Assembly: GCF_900114915.1 (NCBI RefSeq)
Contig: NZ_FOUS01000019.1
Coordinates: 1 to 64,000, forward strand
DNA length: 64,000 bases
Direction of reading: 5' to 3'
DNA from: Bradyrhizobium sp. Rc3b
GTDB taxonomy: Bacteria; Pseudomonadota; Alphaproteobacteria; Rhizobiales; Xanthobacteraceae
The notes under the pieces were generated by a model. That model worked only from the letters and a program-made list of their open reading frames with translations, was not told the DNA's origin and made no database searches. A program made the translations under genes and the position numbers. Each line of letters begins with the position of its first letter. Position 1 is the stretch's first letter. Below, piece after piece: positions 6,976-15,995 of the stretch.

Positions 6976-8667
6976 ATGATCTCTCGCCGCGAGTTCATTC
7001 AGGTTGCCGCGGCAACGGCAGGACTTTCGACCGGTGTGGGCTCCAGCCTGAACCGTGCGTTCGCCCAGCAGCGCTTGACCGAAAAGGAATTGTTGGCCTT
7101 CGAGCCGCTCGGCAACGTCACGCTGGTGCATGTGACCGATATCCACGGTCAGCTGATGCCGCTCTATTTCCGCGAGCCTTCGACCAATCTCGGCGTGGGT
7201 GAGGCCAAGGGCCTTCCGCCGCACGTCACCGGCAAGGAGTTTCTCGCCCGCTTCGGCATCGCGCCCGGCTCCTCGGCGGCCTACGCCCTGACCTCGGAGG
7301 ATTTCGAGGCGCTCGCCAAGAGTTATGGCCGGATCGGCGGCCTCGATCGCGCCGCGACCGTGATCAAGGCGATCCGTGCCGAGCGCGGCGACAAGGTCGC
7401 ATTGCTCGACGGCGGCGACACCTGGCAGGGCTCATGGTCGTCACTGAAGACGCGCGGTCAGGACATGATCGACTGCATGGCACTGCTCAAGCCCGACGCC
7501 ATGACCGGGCATTGGGAGTTCACCTACGGCAGCGAGCGGGTCAAGCAGGCCATCGAAGGCCTCGGCTTCCCGTTCCTCGGCCTCAATATCCGCGACACCG
7601 AATGGAACGAGGCGGCGTTCGAGGGCTCGACCATGATCGAGCGCGGCGGCGTCAAGATCGCGGTGCTCGGCCAGGCCTTCCCCTATACACCGGTCGCCAA
7701 TCCGCGCTGGATGATTCCGAACTGGTCGTTCGGCGTGCGCGAGGAGGACGTCCAGGCGCAAGTCGACAAGGCGCGCAAAGGCGGCGCGCAGCTCGTCGTG
7801 CTGCTGTCGCATAACGGTTTCGATGTCGACCGCAAGCTCGCGAGCCGCGTCAAGGGCATCGACGTTATCCTGACCGGCCATACCCATGACGCGCTGCCGG
7901 AGGCGGTCAAGGTAGGCAAGACCCTGCTGATCGCATCGGGCTCCTCCGGCAAGTTCGTCTCGCGGCTCGATCTCGACGTCCGCGACGGTGAGGTCAAAGC
8001 GTTCCGTTACAAGCTCATTCCGCTGTTCTCCGATGTGATCACGGCGGACGCCGAGATGGCCGCGAAGATCGCCGAGGTCCGCAAACCCTTCGCCTCCGAT
8101 CTGGCCAAGGTACTCGGCAAGACCGACTCGCTGCTCTACCGGCGCGGCAATTTCAACGGCACGTTCGACGATCTGATCTGCCAGGCGCTGCTGCAGGAGC
8201 GCGATGCCGAGATCGCACTCTCGCGCGGTTTCCGCTGGGGCACCAGCGTGCTGCCCGGACAGGACATCACTTTCGAGGACGTCACCAACGCGACCGCGAT
8301 CACGTATCCGGCGGTTTACCGCATGGGTATGACGGGTTCGCGGTTGAAGGAGATCATCGAGGACGTCGCCGATAACCTCTTCAATGTCGACCCCTATTAT
8401 CAGCAGGGCGGCGACATGGTGCGGATCGGCGGGCTTTCCTACGCGATCGACGTCACCAAGCCGCAGGGGCAGCGCATCTCCGACATGCAGGTCCTCAAGA
8501 CCGGCACACCGATCGAGCCCGCCAGGGAATATCAGGTCGCCGGCTGGGCCAGCGTCAACGAAGGAACCGAAGGGCCGCCGATCTGGGACGTCGTCGCGAA
8601 TTACCTGACGCGACAGAAAACCGTTCGGCTCGAGCCCAACCGGGCCGTCAAAGTTACCGGAGCGTAA
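6976..8667 (+). CDS. soxB: SoxB, dimanganese thiosulfohydrolase
   Basis: A 563-residue Tat-exported protein (signal MISRREFIQVAAATAGL) of the metallophosphoesterase/5'-nucleotidase fold. Metal-binding blocks are seen in order: TDIHGQL, GGDTWQG, GHWEFTYG, LLSHNGFD and LTGHTHD. SoxB releases sulfate from SoxY-bound thiosulfonate. The ATG at 6976 is preferred over a GTG nine bases earlier because AGGAG lies eight bases upstream of the ATG and the Tat motif then sits at the normal place. Confidence 0.95.
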   Translation: MISRREFIQVAAATAGLSTGVGSSLNRAFAQQRLTEKELLAFEPLGNVTLVHVTDIHGQLMPLYFREPSTNLGVGEAKGLPPHVTGKEFLARFGIAPGSSAAYALTSEDFEALAKSYGRIGGLDRAATVIKAIRAERGDKVALLDGGDTWQGSWSSLKTRGQDMIDCMALLKPDAMTGHWEFTYGSERVKQAIEGLGFPFLGLNIRDTEWNEAAFEGSTMIERGGVKIAVLGQAFPYTPVANPRWMIPNWSFGVREEDVQAQVDKARKGGAQLVVLLSHNGFDVDRKLASRVKGIDVILTGHTHDALPEAVKVGKTLLIASGSSGKFVSRLDLDVRDGEVKAFRYKLIPLFSDVITADAEMAAKIAEVRKPFASDLAKVLGKTDSLLYRRGNFNGTFDDLICQALLQERDAEIALSRGFRWGTSVLPGQDITFEDVTNATAITYPAVYRMGMTGSRLKEIIEDVADNLFNVDPYYQQGGDMVRIGGLSYAIDVTKPQGQRISDMQVLKTGTPIEPAREYQVAGWASVNEGTEGPPIWDVVANYLTRQKTVRLEPNRAVKVTGA

Positions 8668-8673
8668 GAAGCG

Positions 8674-9936
8674 ATGTCGAAGATGGACAGTCAATCCCGT
8701 CGCAGCTTCCTGGCCGCCGGCGCCGGCGTCGCAGCCTCGATGCTGGCAAGGCCGGCGGCCGCAGGCGGAAATCCCGCCAACCAGCCGCCCAATGTGCCGG
8801 AATGGACCAAGTCGCTCGGCGAGGGCGTCGCGGTGCGCCCGTATGGTAAGCCGTCGAAATTCGAGAAGGACGTCGTCCGGCGCGACGTCGAATGGCTGAC
8901 CGCCTCGCGCGAATCCTCGGTGAGTTTCACGCCGCTGCATGAGCTCGAAGGCATCATCACCCCGAACGGCCTCTGTTTCGAGCGGCATCACGGCGGCATC
9001 GCCGAGATCGATCCGGCCGATCATCGCCTGATGATCCACGGGCTGGTCGAGCGTCCGCTCATTCTCACCCTGGAGGAGTTGAAGCGCTATCCGCGCGTCA
9101 ACCGCATCCACTTCATGGAATGCGCGGCGAATTCGGGCATGGAATGGCGCGGCGCCCAGCTTAATGGCTGCCAGTTCACCCACGGCATGATCCACTGCGT
9201 GCAGTACACCGGCGTCTCGCTGCGCACCCTGCTGGAGGAAGCCGGCGTCAAGGCGAGCGGCAAGTGGCTGCTGGTCGAAGGCGCCGACGCGGCGGCGATG
9301 GACCGCAGCCTGCCGATCGAGAAAGCGCTCGACGACTGCATCATCGCCTACAAGATGAACGGCGAGGCGCTCTATCCCGAACAGGGCTATCCGATGCGGC
9401 TCGTGGTGCCAGGCTGGCAGGGCAATCTCTGGGTCAAGTGGCTGCGCCGCATCAAGGTCGGCGACCAGCCCTGGCACACTCGCGAGGAGACGTCGAAATA
9501 CACGGACCTCATGCCGAACGGCAAGGCGCGCCGCTTCACCTGGTCGATGGACGCCAAGTCCGTGATCACGAGCCCGAGCCCGCAAGCACCGATCAAGCAC
9601 GGCAAAGGCTTTACCATCGTCTCGGGTCTGGCCTGGAGCGGCAACGGCAAGGTCAAGCGCGTGGACGTGTCACTCGACGGCGGCCGAAATTGGTGGCCGG
9701 CGCGGCTCGACGGGCCGGTTCTCGACAAGGCGCTGACGCGTTTTTACTACGAGTTCGACTGGAACGGTGAGCCGCTGCTGCTGCAATCGCGCGTGCAGGA
9801 CGAAACCGGCTACGTGCAGCCGAGCAAGGCGGAGCTGCGCAAGATCCGCGGCGTCAACTCCATCTATCACAACAATGGCATCCAGACCTGGCATGTGCAG
9901 GCCAATGGTGAGGTCGAGAATGTCGAAGTCGCTTAA
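8674..9936 (+). CDS. soxC: SoxC, molybdenum-containing sulfane dehydrogenase subunit
   Basis: A 420-residue protein with a Tat signal (SRRSFLAAGAGVAAS) and a sulfite-oxidase-type molybdopterin domain. The molybdenum-ligating cysteine is in MECAANSGMEWRG, near residue 150. A C-terminal dimerisation domain follows. With SoxD it oxidises the sulfane sulfur on SoxY without releasing stored sulfur, so complete oxidation to sulfate is expected. The soxD start lies inside its last codons. Confidence 0.94.
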   Translation: MSKMDSQSRRSFLAAGAGVAASMLARPAAAGGNPANQPPNVPEWTKSLGEGVAVRPYGKPSKFEKDVVRRDVEWLTASRESSVSFTPLHELEGIITPNGLCFERHHGGIAEIDPADHRLMIHGLVERPLILTLEELKRYPRVNRIHFMECAANSGMEWRGAQLNGCQFTHGMIHCVQYTGVSLRTLLEEAGVKASGKWLLVEGADAAAMDRSLPIEKALDDCIIAYKMNGEALYPEQGYPMRLVVPGWQGNLWVKWLRRIKVGDQPWHTREETSKYTDLMPNGKARRFTWSMDAKSVITSPSPQAPIKHGKGFTIVSGLAWSGNGKVKRVDVSLDGGRNWWPARLDGPVLDKALTRFYYEFDWNGEPLLLQSRVQDETGYVQPSKAELRKIRGVNSIYHNNGIQTWHVQANGEVENVEVA

Positions 9937-10612
9937 GTTCACTGCAGCCGCGCTGCTCGCATGCGCGCTGAGCGTGCCGGCGCTCGCGCAGCAGAAGGCG
10001 GACGCCAAGAACGGTCCACGCTATCACATCGGCCGCGCGCCGACCGCGGACGAGATCAGCGGCTGGGATATCGACGTGCGCCCGGACGGCCAGGGCCTGC
10101 CGGACGGCAAGGGCACGGCCATGCAGGGCGAAAAGCTGTTCATGGACAATTGTTCGTCCTGCCACGGCGAGTTCGGCGAGGGCAACGGCCGCTGGCCGGT
10201 GCTGGCCGGCGGCAAGGGCTCACTGACGTCTGACAACCCGGTCAAGACGGTCGGCTCGTACTGGCCCTACGCGTCCACCGTGTTCGACTACGTCCGTCAC
10301 GCTATGCCTTATGGCAATACGGGATCCCTGTCCGTCGATGAATATTATGCGCTGGTCGCTTACGTCCTCTATCTGAACGACGTCGTCACCGATCAAAACT
10401 TCGAGCTGAACAAGAAGACCCTTGCGACGATCAAGATGCCGAACGAGCAAGGGTTCGTGATGGACGACCGCGCCACCAGCGAGAAGTCGTTCTGGCAGAA
10501 AGACCCCTGCATGAAGAATTGCATCGCCCCGGTGAAGATTACGGGGCGCGCTGCCGCCATCGACGTGACGCCCGAGGACGGCAAGGAGAAGAAGTCGCGG
10601 GGCGTGGAGTGA
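9920..10612 (+). CDS. soxD: SoxD, short monohaem cytochrome partner of SoxC
   Basis: A 230-residue exported cytochrome c with a signal peptide (SLKFTAAALLACALSVPALA) and a single haem site, CSSCH, near residue 77. The start codon lies within the end of soxC (17-base overlap), which fits translational coupling. SoxD of Paracoccus is much longer and has two haems; this is the short form with one. It takes the electrons from sulfane oxidation by SoxC. The C-terminal half (MKNCIAPVKITG) has no second haem. Confidence 0.9.
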   Translation: MSKSLKFTAAALLACALSVPALAQQKADAKNGPRYHIGRAPTADEISGWDIDVRPDGQGLPDGKGTAMQGEKLFMDNCSSCHGEFGEGNGRWPVLAGGKGSLTSDNPVKTVGSYWPYASTVFDYVRHAMPYGNTGSLSVDEYYALVAYVLYLNDVVTDQNFELNKKTLATIKMPNEQGFVMDDRATSEKSFWQKDPCMKNCIAPVKITGRAAAIDVTPEDGKEKKSRGVE

Positions 10613-11073
10613 GACACGGCCGGGCGAGCCGCCGCGCGGTGCTGCATGCGGCTCTCGCTGTTGGCTCGCTCATCGTAATCCATCCGGCCGTGGCCCAGGC
10701 GGCCGAACCTCACAGGCTCGCGCTGCAGATCAGCGACGACGACCCGGTCAAGATGCGCGCCGTGCTCGATGTTGCGGCCAACGTCTCGCGGCATTATTCG
10801 GGGCAGGGCGAGGATGTCGAAATCGCAGTGGTTGCGTTCAACGGCGGCCTCGACATGCTGCTTCAGGACCGCTCGCCGGTGAAGGAGCGCCTGGCGAACT
10901 TCCTGAAATCGATGCCCAATGTGAGCTTCATCGCTTGCGGCAACACGCTGGAGACGCTGGCGGCGAAGGAGGACAAGCGGCCGCCGCTGATTGAGGGCGT
11001 CAGCGTCACGCAGGTCGGGGTTGCCGCGCTGATGGATTTGGCGGAGAAGAACTGGACGATTGTCCGGCCCTGA
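10609..11073 (+). CDS. Exported DsrE-like protein (first copy)
   Basis: 154 residues, starting with a GTG whose last bases overlap the soxD stop (GTGA). The signal has a twin-arginine look (ASRRAVLHAALAVGSLI). The rest is a DsrE/DsrF-like domain with one conserved cysteine in FIACGNTLETL. DsrE proteins carry sulfur on such a cysteine. They usually work in the cytosol, so an export signal is notable. Translational coupling to soxD points to a part in sulfur oxidation, for example holding sulfane in the periplasm; that role is inference. Confidence 0.8.
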   Translation: MRHGRASRRAVLHAALAVGSLIVIHPAVAQAAEPHRLALQISDDDPVKMRAVLDVAANVSRHYSGQGEDVEIAVVAFNGGLDMLLQDRSPVKERLANFLKSMPNVSFIACGNTLETLAAKEDKRPPLIEGVSVTQVGVAALMDLAEKNWTIVRP

Positions 11074-11087
11074 GGAGAAAGCCGCTG

Positions 11088-11993
11088 ATGCGATGGTTGA
11101 TAGGACTGGCCGTCTTGCTCGCGTTCGCAGGGTCCGCATATGCGGCTGAACAGGAGCTCGAACTGTCGGTCGACGGCCGCACCACGCTCGCGACACTGCG
11201 CACGCCAGCCGCGATGACACCGGACACGCCGCTCGTCGTAATGACCCACGGCACGCTTGCGCACAAGGACATGGAGGTCATTCAGGGCGTTGCCAAGGCG
11301 CTTGAGCAGCGCGGCATCGCTTCGCTCGCCCATACGCTGTCGCTGGGGCTCGATCGCCGCAAAGGCATGTACGACTGTACCGCACGGCATGATTATGTCG
11401 TTGAGGATGCAGTCGCGGAGATCGGCGCCTGGGTCGCGCGGGCGAGGGGCATGTCCCGGCTCGTCTTCGCGTTCGGCCATTCGCGCGGCGGCAACCAGGT
11501 GGCGCGGTATCTTGCCGCGAACGAGACTTCGCCGGTGGCGGGTGGGGTGCTGCTGGCGCCGGTGACCGCAAAAGCCGAGGCCGATCTGCGCGCCTCCTAC
11601 GCCAAGACCTATGGCAAGCCGCTCGAGCCGGTTCTGGAGCTGGCGACGAAAGCGGTTGCGGCGGGCCGGGGCGGGGAGTGGATGGACGTGCCGGGCTTCG
11701 TCTATTGCCGCAATGCCGTGGTTTCCGCGCGGGCCTTTGCGTCATTCTACGGTCCCGATGCCGGCCAGGACACGGCCGCGCTGGTGGCGCGCGTGAAGCT
11801 GCCGGTGCTGGTGCTCGCCGCGACCAAGGACACCGTCGTGCCCGACGTGGCGGCCGCCTTCACGTCGCTTGCCGGTTCGAGCGGGGGCAGGGTGCATCTC
11901 GACAAGATCGAGGACGCCGATCATTTCTTCCGCGACCTGTTCGCGGAAGACGTTGCCGATCGAATCGCCGAGTTCATCAAGCAGGCACGATAG
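11088..11993 (+). CDS. Exported alpha/beta hydrolase
   Basis: 301 residues with a signal peptide (RWLIGLAVLLAFAGSAYA) and an alpha/beta-hydrolase fold. The nucleophile elbow GHSRGG is near residue 129, with the oxyanion region VVMTHGTLAHKD near residue 50. A late Asp (ATKDTVVPD) and His (EDADHFFRD) complete a likely catalytic triad. It sits between two exported DsrE-like genes in the sox operon. The substrate is not evident; a thioester or polysulfide-related role would be speculation. Confidence 0.83.
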   Translation: MRWLIGLAVLLAFAGSAYAAEQELELSVDGRTTLATLRTPAAMTPDTPLVVMTHGTLAHKDMEVIQGVAKALEQRGIASLAHTLSLGLDRRKGMYDCTARHDYVVEDAVAEIGAWVARARGMSRLVFAFGHSRGGNQVARYLAANETSPVAGGVLLAPVTAKAEADLRASYAKTYGKPLEPVLELATKAVAAGRGGEWMDVPGFVYCRNAVVSARAFASFYGPDAGQDTAALVARVKLPVLVLAATKDTVVPDVAAAFTSLAGSSGGRVHLDKIEDADHFFRDLFAEDVADRIAEFIKQAR

Positions 11994-12001
11994 GAGGGAC
12001 C

Positions 12002-12445
12002 ATGCAGCGTCGATCCATGCTTGGCGCGAGCGTTGCCGGGCTGTTTGGTGCGTTCGCGGTGCGCCAGGCGTCCGCGGCGACGGAAACGCCCGCGCGACAG
12101 CGCGTCGTCTATCATCTGGCCGATTCCGATCGTGTCGTCTTCGTTCTGGGCAATCTGCAGAACCATGTCGACGGCGTCGGTGGACCCGGCAAGGCCGACA
12201 TCAGGCTGGTCGTGCACGGACCGGCGCTGCGTGCCTTCCACGCGCTCGCGGCGCAGGACCACACCGTTGCGATGATGACGAAGCTCGTCGATGCCGGCGT
12301 CGGCTTCGATGCCTGCGCCAATACGATGAAGGCGCAGGGCGTCAAGCTGGACGATCTCACGCCCGGTTTCGTGGTGGCCGAGAAGGGCGGCGTGGTGCGG
12401 CTCGTCGAGCTGCAACAGCAGGGATTTGCCTATTTGCGCCCCTGA
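12002..12445 (+). CDS. Exported DsrE-like protein (second copy)
   Basis: 147 residues. The signal is MQRRSMLGASVAGLFGAF, possibly Tat. The DsrE-like domain has its cysteine in FDACANTMKAQGV, and the end QQGFAYLRP resembles the end of the first copy. It begins shortly after the hydrolase stop with a GGAGGG ribosome binding site. The two copies share fold and cysteine position but little else, so they may form a heteromer, as DsrE and DsrF do. Confidence 0.82.
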   Translation: MQRRSMLGASVAGLFGAFAVRQASAATETPARQRVVYHLADSDRVVFVLGNLQNHVDGVGGPGKADIRLVVHGPALRAFHALAAQDHTVAMMTKLVDAGVGFDACANTMKAQGVKLDDLTPGFVVAEKGGVVRLVELQQQGFAYLRP

Positions 12446-12524
12446 GGCCGCTGTGTTCCGGCATCCTGCGACATCGAGCTTTGATCTGGCTCATGGGACG
12501 CGACGACGCGATCGCTAGAATTGC

Positions 12525-13637
12525 ATGCTCGCAGCAACAGCCGAGGCGGACGTGCTGACGCCGATCATCGATCTCTTGGGTGAAGATCCGCTGTCATGGT
12601 TCGGCGGCCTCATGGTCGGGGGTCTGTTCGGGTTCTTCGCGCAGCGCAGCCGCTTCTGTCTGCGTGCCGCGGCGGTCGAATTTTCCCGAGGCGAGGGCGG
12701 GCCGCGCCTTGCCGTCTGGCTCCTGACTTTTGCCGCGGCGCTGGTGGGTACGCAAGGCCTGGTCGCGCTCGGCTGGCTCGACGTATCCGAGGCGCGCCAG
12801 CTCGCGCAGCAGGGCAGCATCTCCGGCGCTCTCCTGGGCGGTGTGATGTTCGGTTGCGGGATGATTTTGGCGCGCGGCTGCGCCAGCCGGCTGCTGGTGC
12901 TCTCGGCCAATGGCAATCTCCGGGCATTGTTGTCGGGGCTGGTGTTTGCGGTGACCGCGCAAGCCTCCTATCGCGGCCTGCTGTCGCCCGCCCGTGAATG
13001 GGTGACCAACCTGTGGCTGGTCGATGGCGGTCCGTCGCGCGACATCATGGCCATGTTCGGTGCCGGCACGCCCGAGAAGCTTGCATTCGGAGGTTTGTGG
13101 CTGATTGCGGGGCTGGCCTTCGCCTTTCGCAGCCGGTTGCCGCGCCGGCTGATCCTTGCCGCGATTGCGACCGGAACGGCCGTCGTCGCCGGCTGGCTCT
13201 TCACCTACCAGCTGTCGCAGGCTTCCTTCGCGCCGGTGACCTTGAAGAGCCTCACCTTCAGCGGGCCGTCGGCCGAGCTCTTGATGCTGGTGCTCAACAG
13301 CGCGCAGCTTCGGCTCGGCTTCGACCTCGGCATCGTCCCCGGCGTATTCCTCGGCTCGTTTCTGGCCGCGGCGCGCGCGCATGAACTTAAGCTCGAGGGA
13401 TTTTCGGACGGGCTCGGCATGCGGCGCTATCTGTTCGGCGCGGTGCTGATGGGGTTTGGCGCGATGCTCGCCGGCGGCTGCGCGGTCGGCGCCGGCGTGA
13501 CTGGTGCCTCCGTATTCGCACTCACCGCCTGGCTCGTGCTCGGCGGCATGTGGCTGGGGGCGGGACTCACGGATCTGCTTGTCGACCGCGCCGGCGTGCC
13601 GCAGCAGACGACGGGCTTGCCGGCCGCGAGCGGCTGA
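12525..13637 (+). CDS. YeeE/YedE family thiosulfate permease (second copy)
   Basis: A 370-residue polytopic membrane protein. The family cysteines appear in RSRFCLRAA (near residue 45), ARGCASRLL (near residue 123) and AGGCAVGAG (near residue 321). It is the last gene of the sox operon direction and probably brings thiosulfate or sulfane sulfur into the cytosol. Compared with the first copy the motifs are clearly related but sequence identity is low, so this is not a recent duplication. An earlier start is not supported. Confidence 0.85.
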   Translation: MLAATAEADVLTPIIDLLGEDPLSWFGGLMVGGLFGFFAQRSRFCLRAAAVEFSRGEGGPRLAVWLLTFAAALVGTQGLVALGWLDVSEARQLAQQGSISGALLGGVMFGCGMILARGCASRLLVLSANGNLRALLSGLVFAVTAQASYRGLLSPAREWVTNLWLVDGGPSRDIMAMFGAGTPEKLAFGGLWLIAGLAFAFRSRLPRRLILAAIATGTAVVAGWLFTYQLSQASFAPVTLKSLTFSGPSAELLMLVLNSAQLRLGFDLGIVPGVFLGSFLAAARAHELKLEGFSDGLGMRRYLFGAVLMGFGAMLAGGCAVGAGVTGASVFALTAWLVLGGMWLGAGLTDLLVDRAGVPQQTTGLPAASG

Positions 13638-13698
13638 AATCAACATTGTCGCATTGCTAAACACAACATCGAGCGTTTTGGCGAATGCGCGTGCTTGC

Positions 13699-13741
13699 TT
13701 CTGAGGTACGTAGATCAGAATTTTAGTTGCGTACCTCAGAA
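13699..13741. promoter_or_regulatory. 12-base inverted repeat before the sugar ABC operon
   Basis: The arms TTCTGAGGTACG and CGTACCTCAGAA are perfect over 12 bases and are separated by 19 bases of AT-rich sequence. There is no run of T after it, so it fits a two-site operator better than a terminator. The first gene of the sugar operon starts about 50 bases downstream. The LacI regulator at the end of that operon is a candidate to bind it. Confidence 0.5.
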
Positions 13742-13791
13742 ATCGGGAGCAGGATCGCGGCAAAGAATAAGATCGGTCGGGAGGAGATGTG

Positions 13792-15051
13792 ATGAGACTG
13801 CTCAGGAAGCTGGGACTCGCCGCTGCCGCATGCCTGCTTTTGGCCGACGCCGCAGCATCCGATACGATCGTAAAGTGGCTGCACATCGAGGCAAATCCGG
13901 CCCAGGTGAAAATCTGGGAGGAGGTCGCGCGCGCCTATGAGGCCTCCCATCCTGGCGTCAAGGTCGAGATGCAGTTTCTCGAGAACGAAGCCTACAAGGC
14001 CAAGCTGCCGACCATCCTGCAATCCAAGGATCGCCCGAACATCATCTACAGCTGGGCCGGCGGCGTCCTGAAGACCCAGATCGAGGCAGGCGTTCTCGAC
14101 GACATCACCGAACAGGTGAAGGGTTACAGCGATAGTCTCACGCCGGCCGCGCTCGCCGCGTTCACCGCCAACGGCCGCGTTTATGGTCTGCCGACCGCGC
14201 TATCGCAGGTCGGCTTCCTCTGCAACAAGGAGCTGATGGCCAAGGCGAAAGTCGATCCTGCCGGGATCAAGAGCTGGGACGATCTGCTTGCGGCGGTGAA
14301 GACGTTGAAGGCCGCCGGTGTGACGCCGATCGTGGTCGGCGGCGCCGACAAATGGCCGTTGCACTTCTACTGGACCCATCTTGCGGTGCGCATCGGCGGC
14401 AAGCCGGCATTCGACGCGGCATTGCGCGGCGAGGACAGCGGCTTCGCCGGCGAGACCTTCCAGAAATCCGGCGAGCTGTTCAAGCAACTCGTCGATCTCC
14501 AGCCGTTCCAGAATGGCTTCCTTGGTTTCAAGAATCCTCAGGCCGTCGGCTATTTCGGCGACGGCAAGGCGGCGATGACGCTCGCGATCAGCACTGTCTA
14601 TCATTTGCAGCGCGCTCTCGCCGCCGACAAGGTCGGATTGAGCGAAGACAAGATCTGCTGGTTCGACTTCCCGGTGGTGGCCGGCGGCAAGGGCGCGCCG
14701 ACCGACACGCTCGGCGGCATTACCGGCTGGCTGGTCACGAAAGGTTCGCCGAAGGAGGCGGTCGATTTCCTGAAGTACTTCGTCTCGAAGGACGTGCAGA
14801 CGCGGCTTGCGGCGGGTAACTTCATCATCCCGGTGGTGCAGGGCGCGGACGCTGGTCTCAACAATGCCTTCATGAAGCTGATCGCGGCCAATCTGGCGAA
14901 GTCGAACTACCACCAGAACTTCTATGACCAGAGCCTTGGTCCGTCGGTCGGCCGCGTCGTCAACGACGTCACCGCGGAGATCGCCGGTGGCAGCATGAGC
15001 CCGCAGAATGCGGCGAAGGCGATCGAGGCGGCGTGGAAGCAGGGCAACTGA
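13792..15051 (+). CDS. Sugar ABC transporter substrate-binding protein
   Basis: 419 residues with a signal peptide (LGLAAAACLLLADAAA) and a family-1 extracellular solute-binding fold (TIVKWLHIEANPAQVKIWEE at the start of the mature part). It should bind a sugar or oligosaccharide in the periplasm. ATG at 13792 is chosen over the adjoining GTG because GGAGG lies seven bases upstream. It heads an operon with two permeases, an oxidoreductase, a ThuA-like protein and a LacI regulator. Confidence 0.9.
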   Translation: MRLLRKLGLAAAACLLLADAAASDTIVKWLHIEANPAQVKIWEEVARAYEASHPGVKVEMQFLENEAYKAKLPTILQSKDRPNIIYSWAGGVLKTQIEAGVLDDITEQVKGYSDSLTPAALAAFTANGRVYGLPTALSQVGFLCNKELMAKAKVDPAGIKSWDDLLAAVKTLKAAGVTPIVVGGADKWPLHFYWTHLAVRIGGKPAFDAALRGEDSGFAGETFQKSGELFKQLVDLQPFQNGFLGFKNPQAVGYFGDGKAAMTLAISTVYHLQRALAADKVGLSEDKICWFDFPVVAGGKGAPTDTLGGITGWLVTKGSPKEAVDFLKYFVSKDVQTRLAAGNFIIPVVQGADAGLNNAFMKLIAANLAKSNYHQNFYDQSLGPSVGRVVNDVTAEIAGGSMSPQNAAKAIEAAWKQGN

Positions 15052-15053
15052 CG

Positions 15054-15995
15054 GTGGCGCGGCGTATCGCGAATTCGCCCGCGATTGGCGTTGCGGGGAC
15101 ACCGTTCTCTTCGCTCGCGGTCCGCGGCCCGGCCTGGGACGGCCGCTTCACGGTTCTGATCTTGTTCCTGCCGCCGGCGCTGCTGTTATTCACGCTGTTC
15201 GTGGTGCTGCCGATCGGCGAGGCCGCCTGGTATTCGGCCTTCAATTGGAACGGGTTCGGCAGGCCGACCAACTGGATCGGCTTCGACAATTACCGCTTCG
15301 TGCTGGAGACGCGCGCCTTCTGGCTCGCGCTGCGCAACAATGGGCTGATTATTGCGGTCTCGCTCGCGATCCAGCTTCCGCTCGCGCTGACGCTCGCCTT
15401 GATGCTCGCCGAACGCTTTCGCGGGTCGGTGGCGCTGCGCATGCTGTTCTTCATGCCCTATATCCTGGCCGAGATCGCGACCGGGCTGATCTTCAGCTTC
15501 GTCTATGACGGCGATTACGGCCTCGTCGCCTCGATCTGGCGCAGCTTCGGCGCCGAGCCGCCGCATCTGCTGGCCTCGACCGACACGTCGATGCTGGCCG
15601 TGCTGATCGTGATCGTGTGGAAGTATTTTGGCTTCCACATGATGCTGTTCATCGCGGCGCTCCAGAGTCTCGACAAGAGCCTGATCGAGGCGGCACGCAT
15701 TGACGGTGCGACGCGCTGGCAAGCCCTGCGCCATGTCGTCATTCCCTTGCTCTATCCGACGATCCGCCTCTCGGTGTTTTTCGCCATTGTCGGCTCGCTG
15801 CAGCTGTTCGACCTCGTCATGCCGCTGACACGCGGGGGGCCTGCGGACTCCTCGAACACGATGGTGAGCTTCCTCTACAACAACGGCATCTCGCGCATGC
15901 GGGTCGGCTATGGCAGCGCCATCGGCGTCATCCTGTTCGCGATCTGCGTGACCTTTGCCTTTACCTACAAGCGTTGGTTCATGCGCGATGAATAG
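15054..15995 (+). CDS. Sugar ABC transporter permease (MalF type)
   Basis: 313 residues with six predicted membrane segments and the permease loop EAARIDGATRWQALRHVVIPLL (EAA motif, near residue 210), which contacts the ATPase. The chosen GTG lies just after the stop of the binding protein; another GTG 21 bases earlier would overlap it. The partner permease follows with an 8-base overlap. Confidence 0.88.
   Translation: MARRIANSPAIGVAGTPFSSLAVRGPAWDGRFTVLILFLPPALLLFTLFVVLPIGEAAWYSAFNWNGFGRPTNWIGFDNYRFVLETRAFWLALRNNGLIIAVSLAIQLPLALTLALMLAERFRGSVALRMLFFMPYILAEIATGLIFSFVYDGDYGLVASIWRSFGAEPPHLLASTDTSMLAVLIVIVWKYFGFHMMLFIAALQSLDKSLIEAARIDGATRWQALRHVVIPLLYPTIRLSVFFAIVGSLQLFDLVMPLTRGGPADSSNTMVSFLYNNGISRMRVGYGSAIGVILFAICVTFAFTYKRWFMRDE

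Noticed and set aside
7441..9600. A 719-codon open frame on the minus strand opposite soxB and soxC
   Set aside because: It is antisense to two certain genes; its residues (many Arg, Asp, His) are those of a GC-rich shadow frame and show no domain.
12594..13886. A 430-codon minus-strand frame opposite the second YeeE/YedE gene
   Set aside because: Low-complexity Arg/Ala/Glu/Gln composition, no start signal, and opposite a membrane protein with family motifs.
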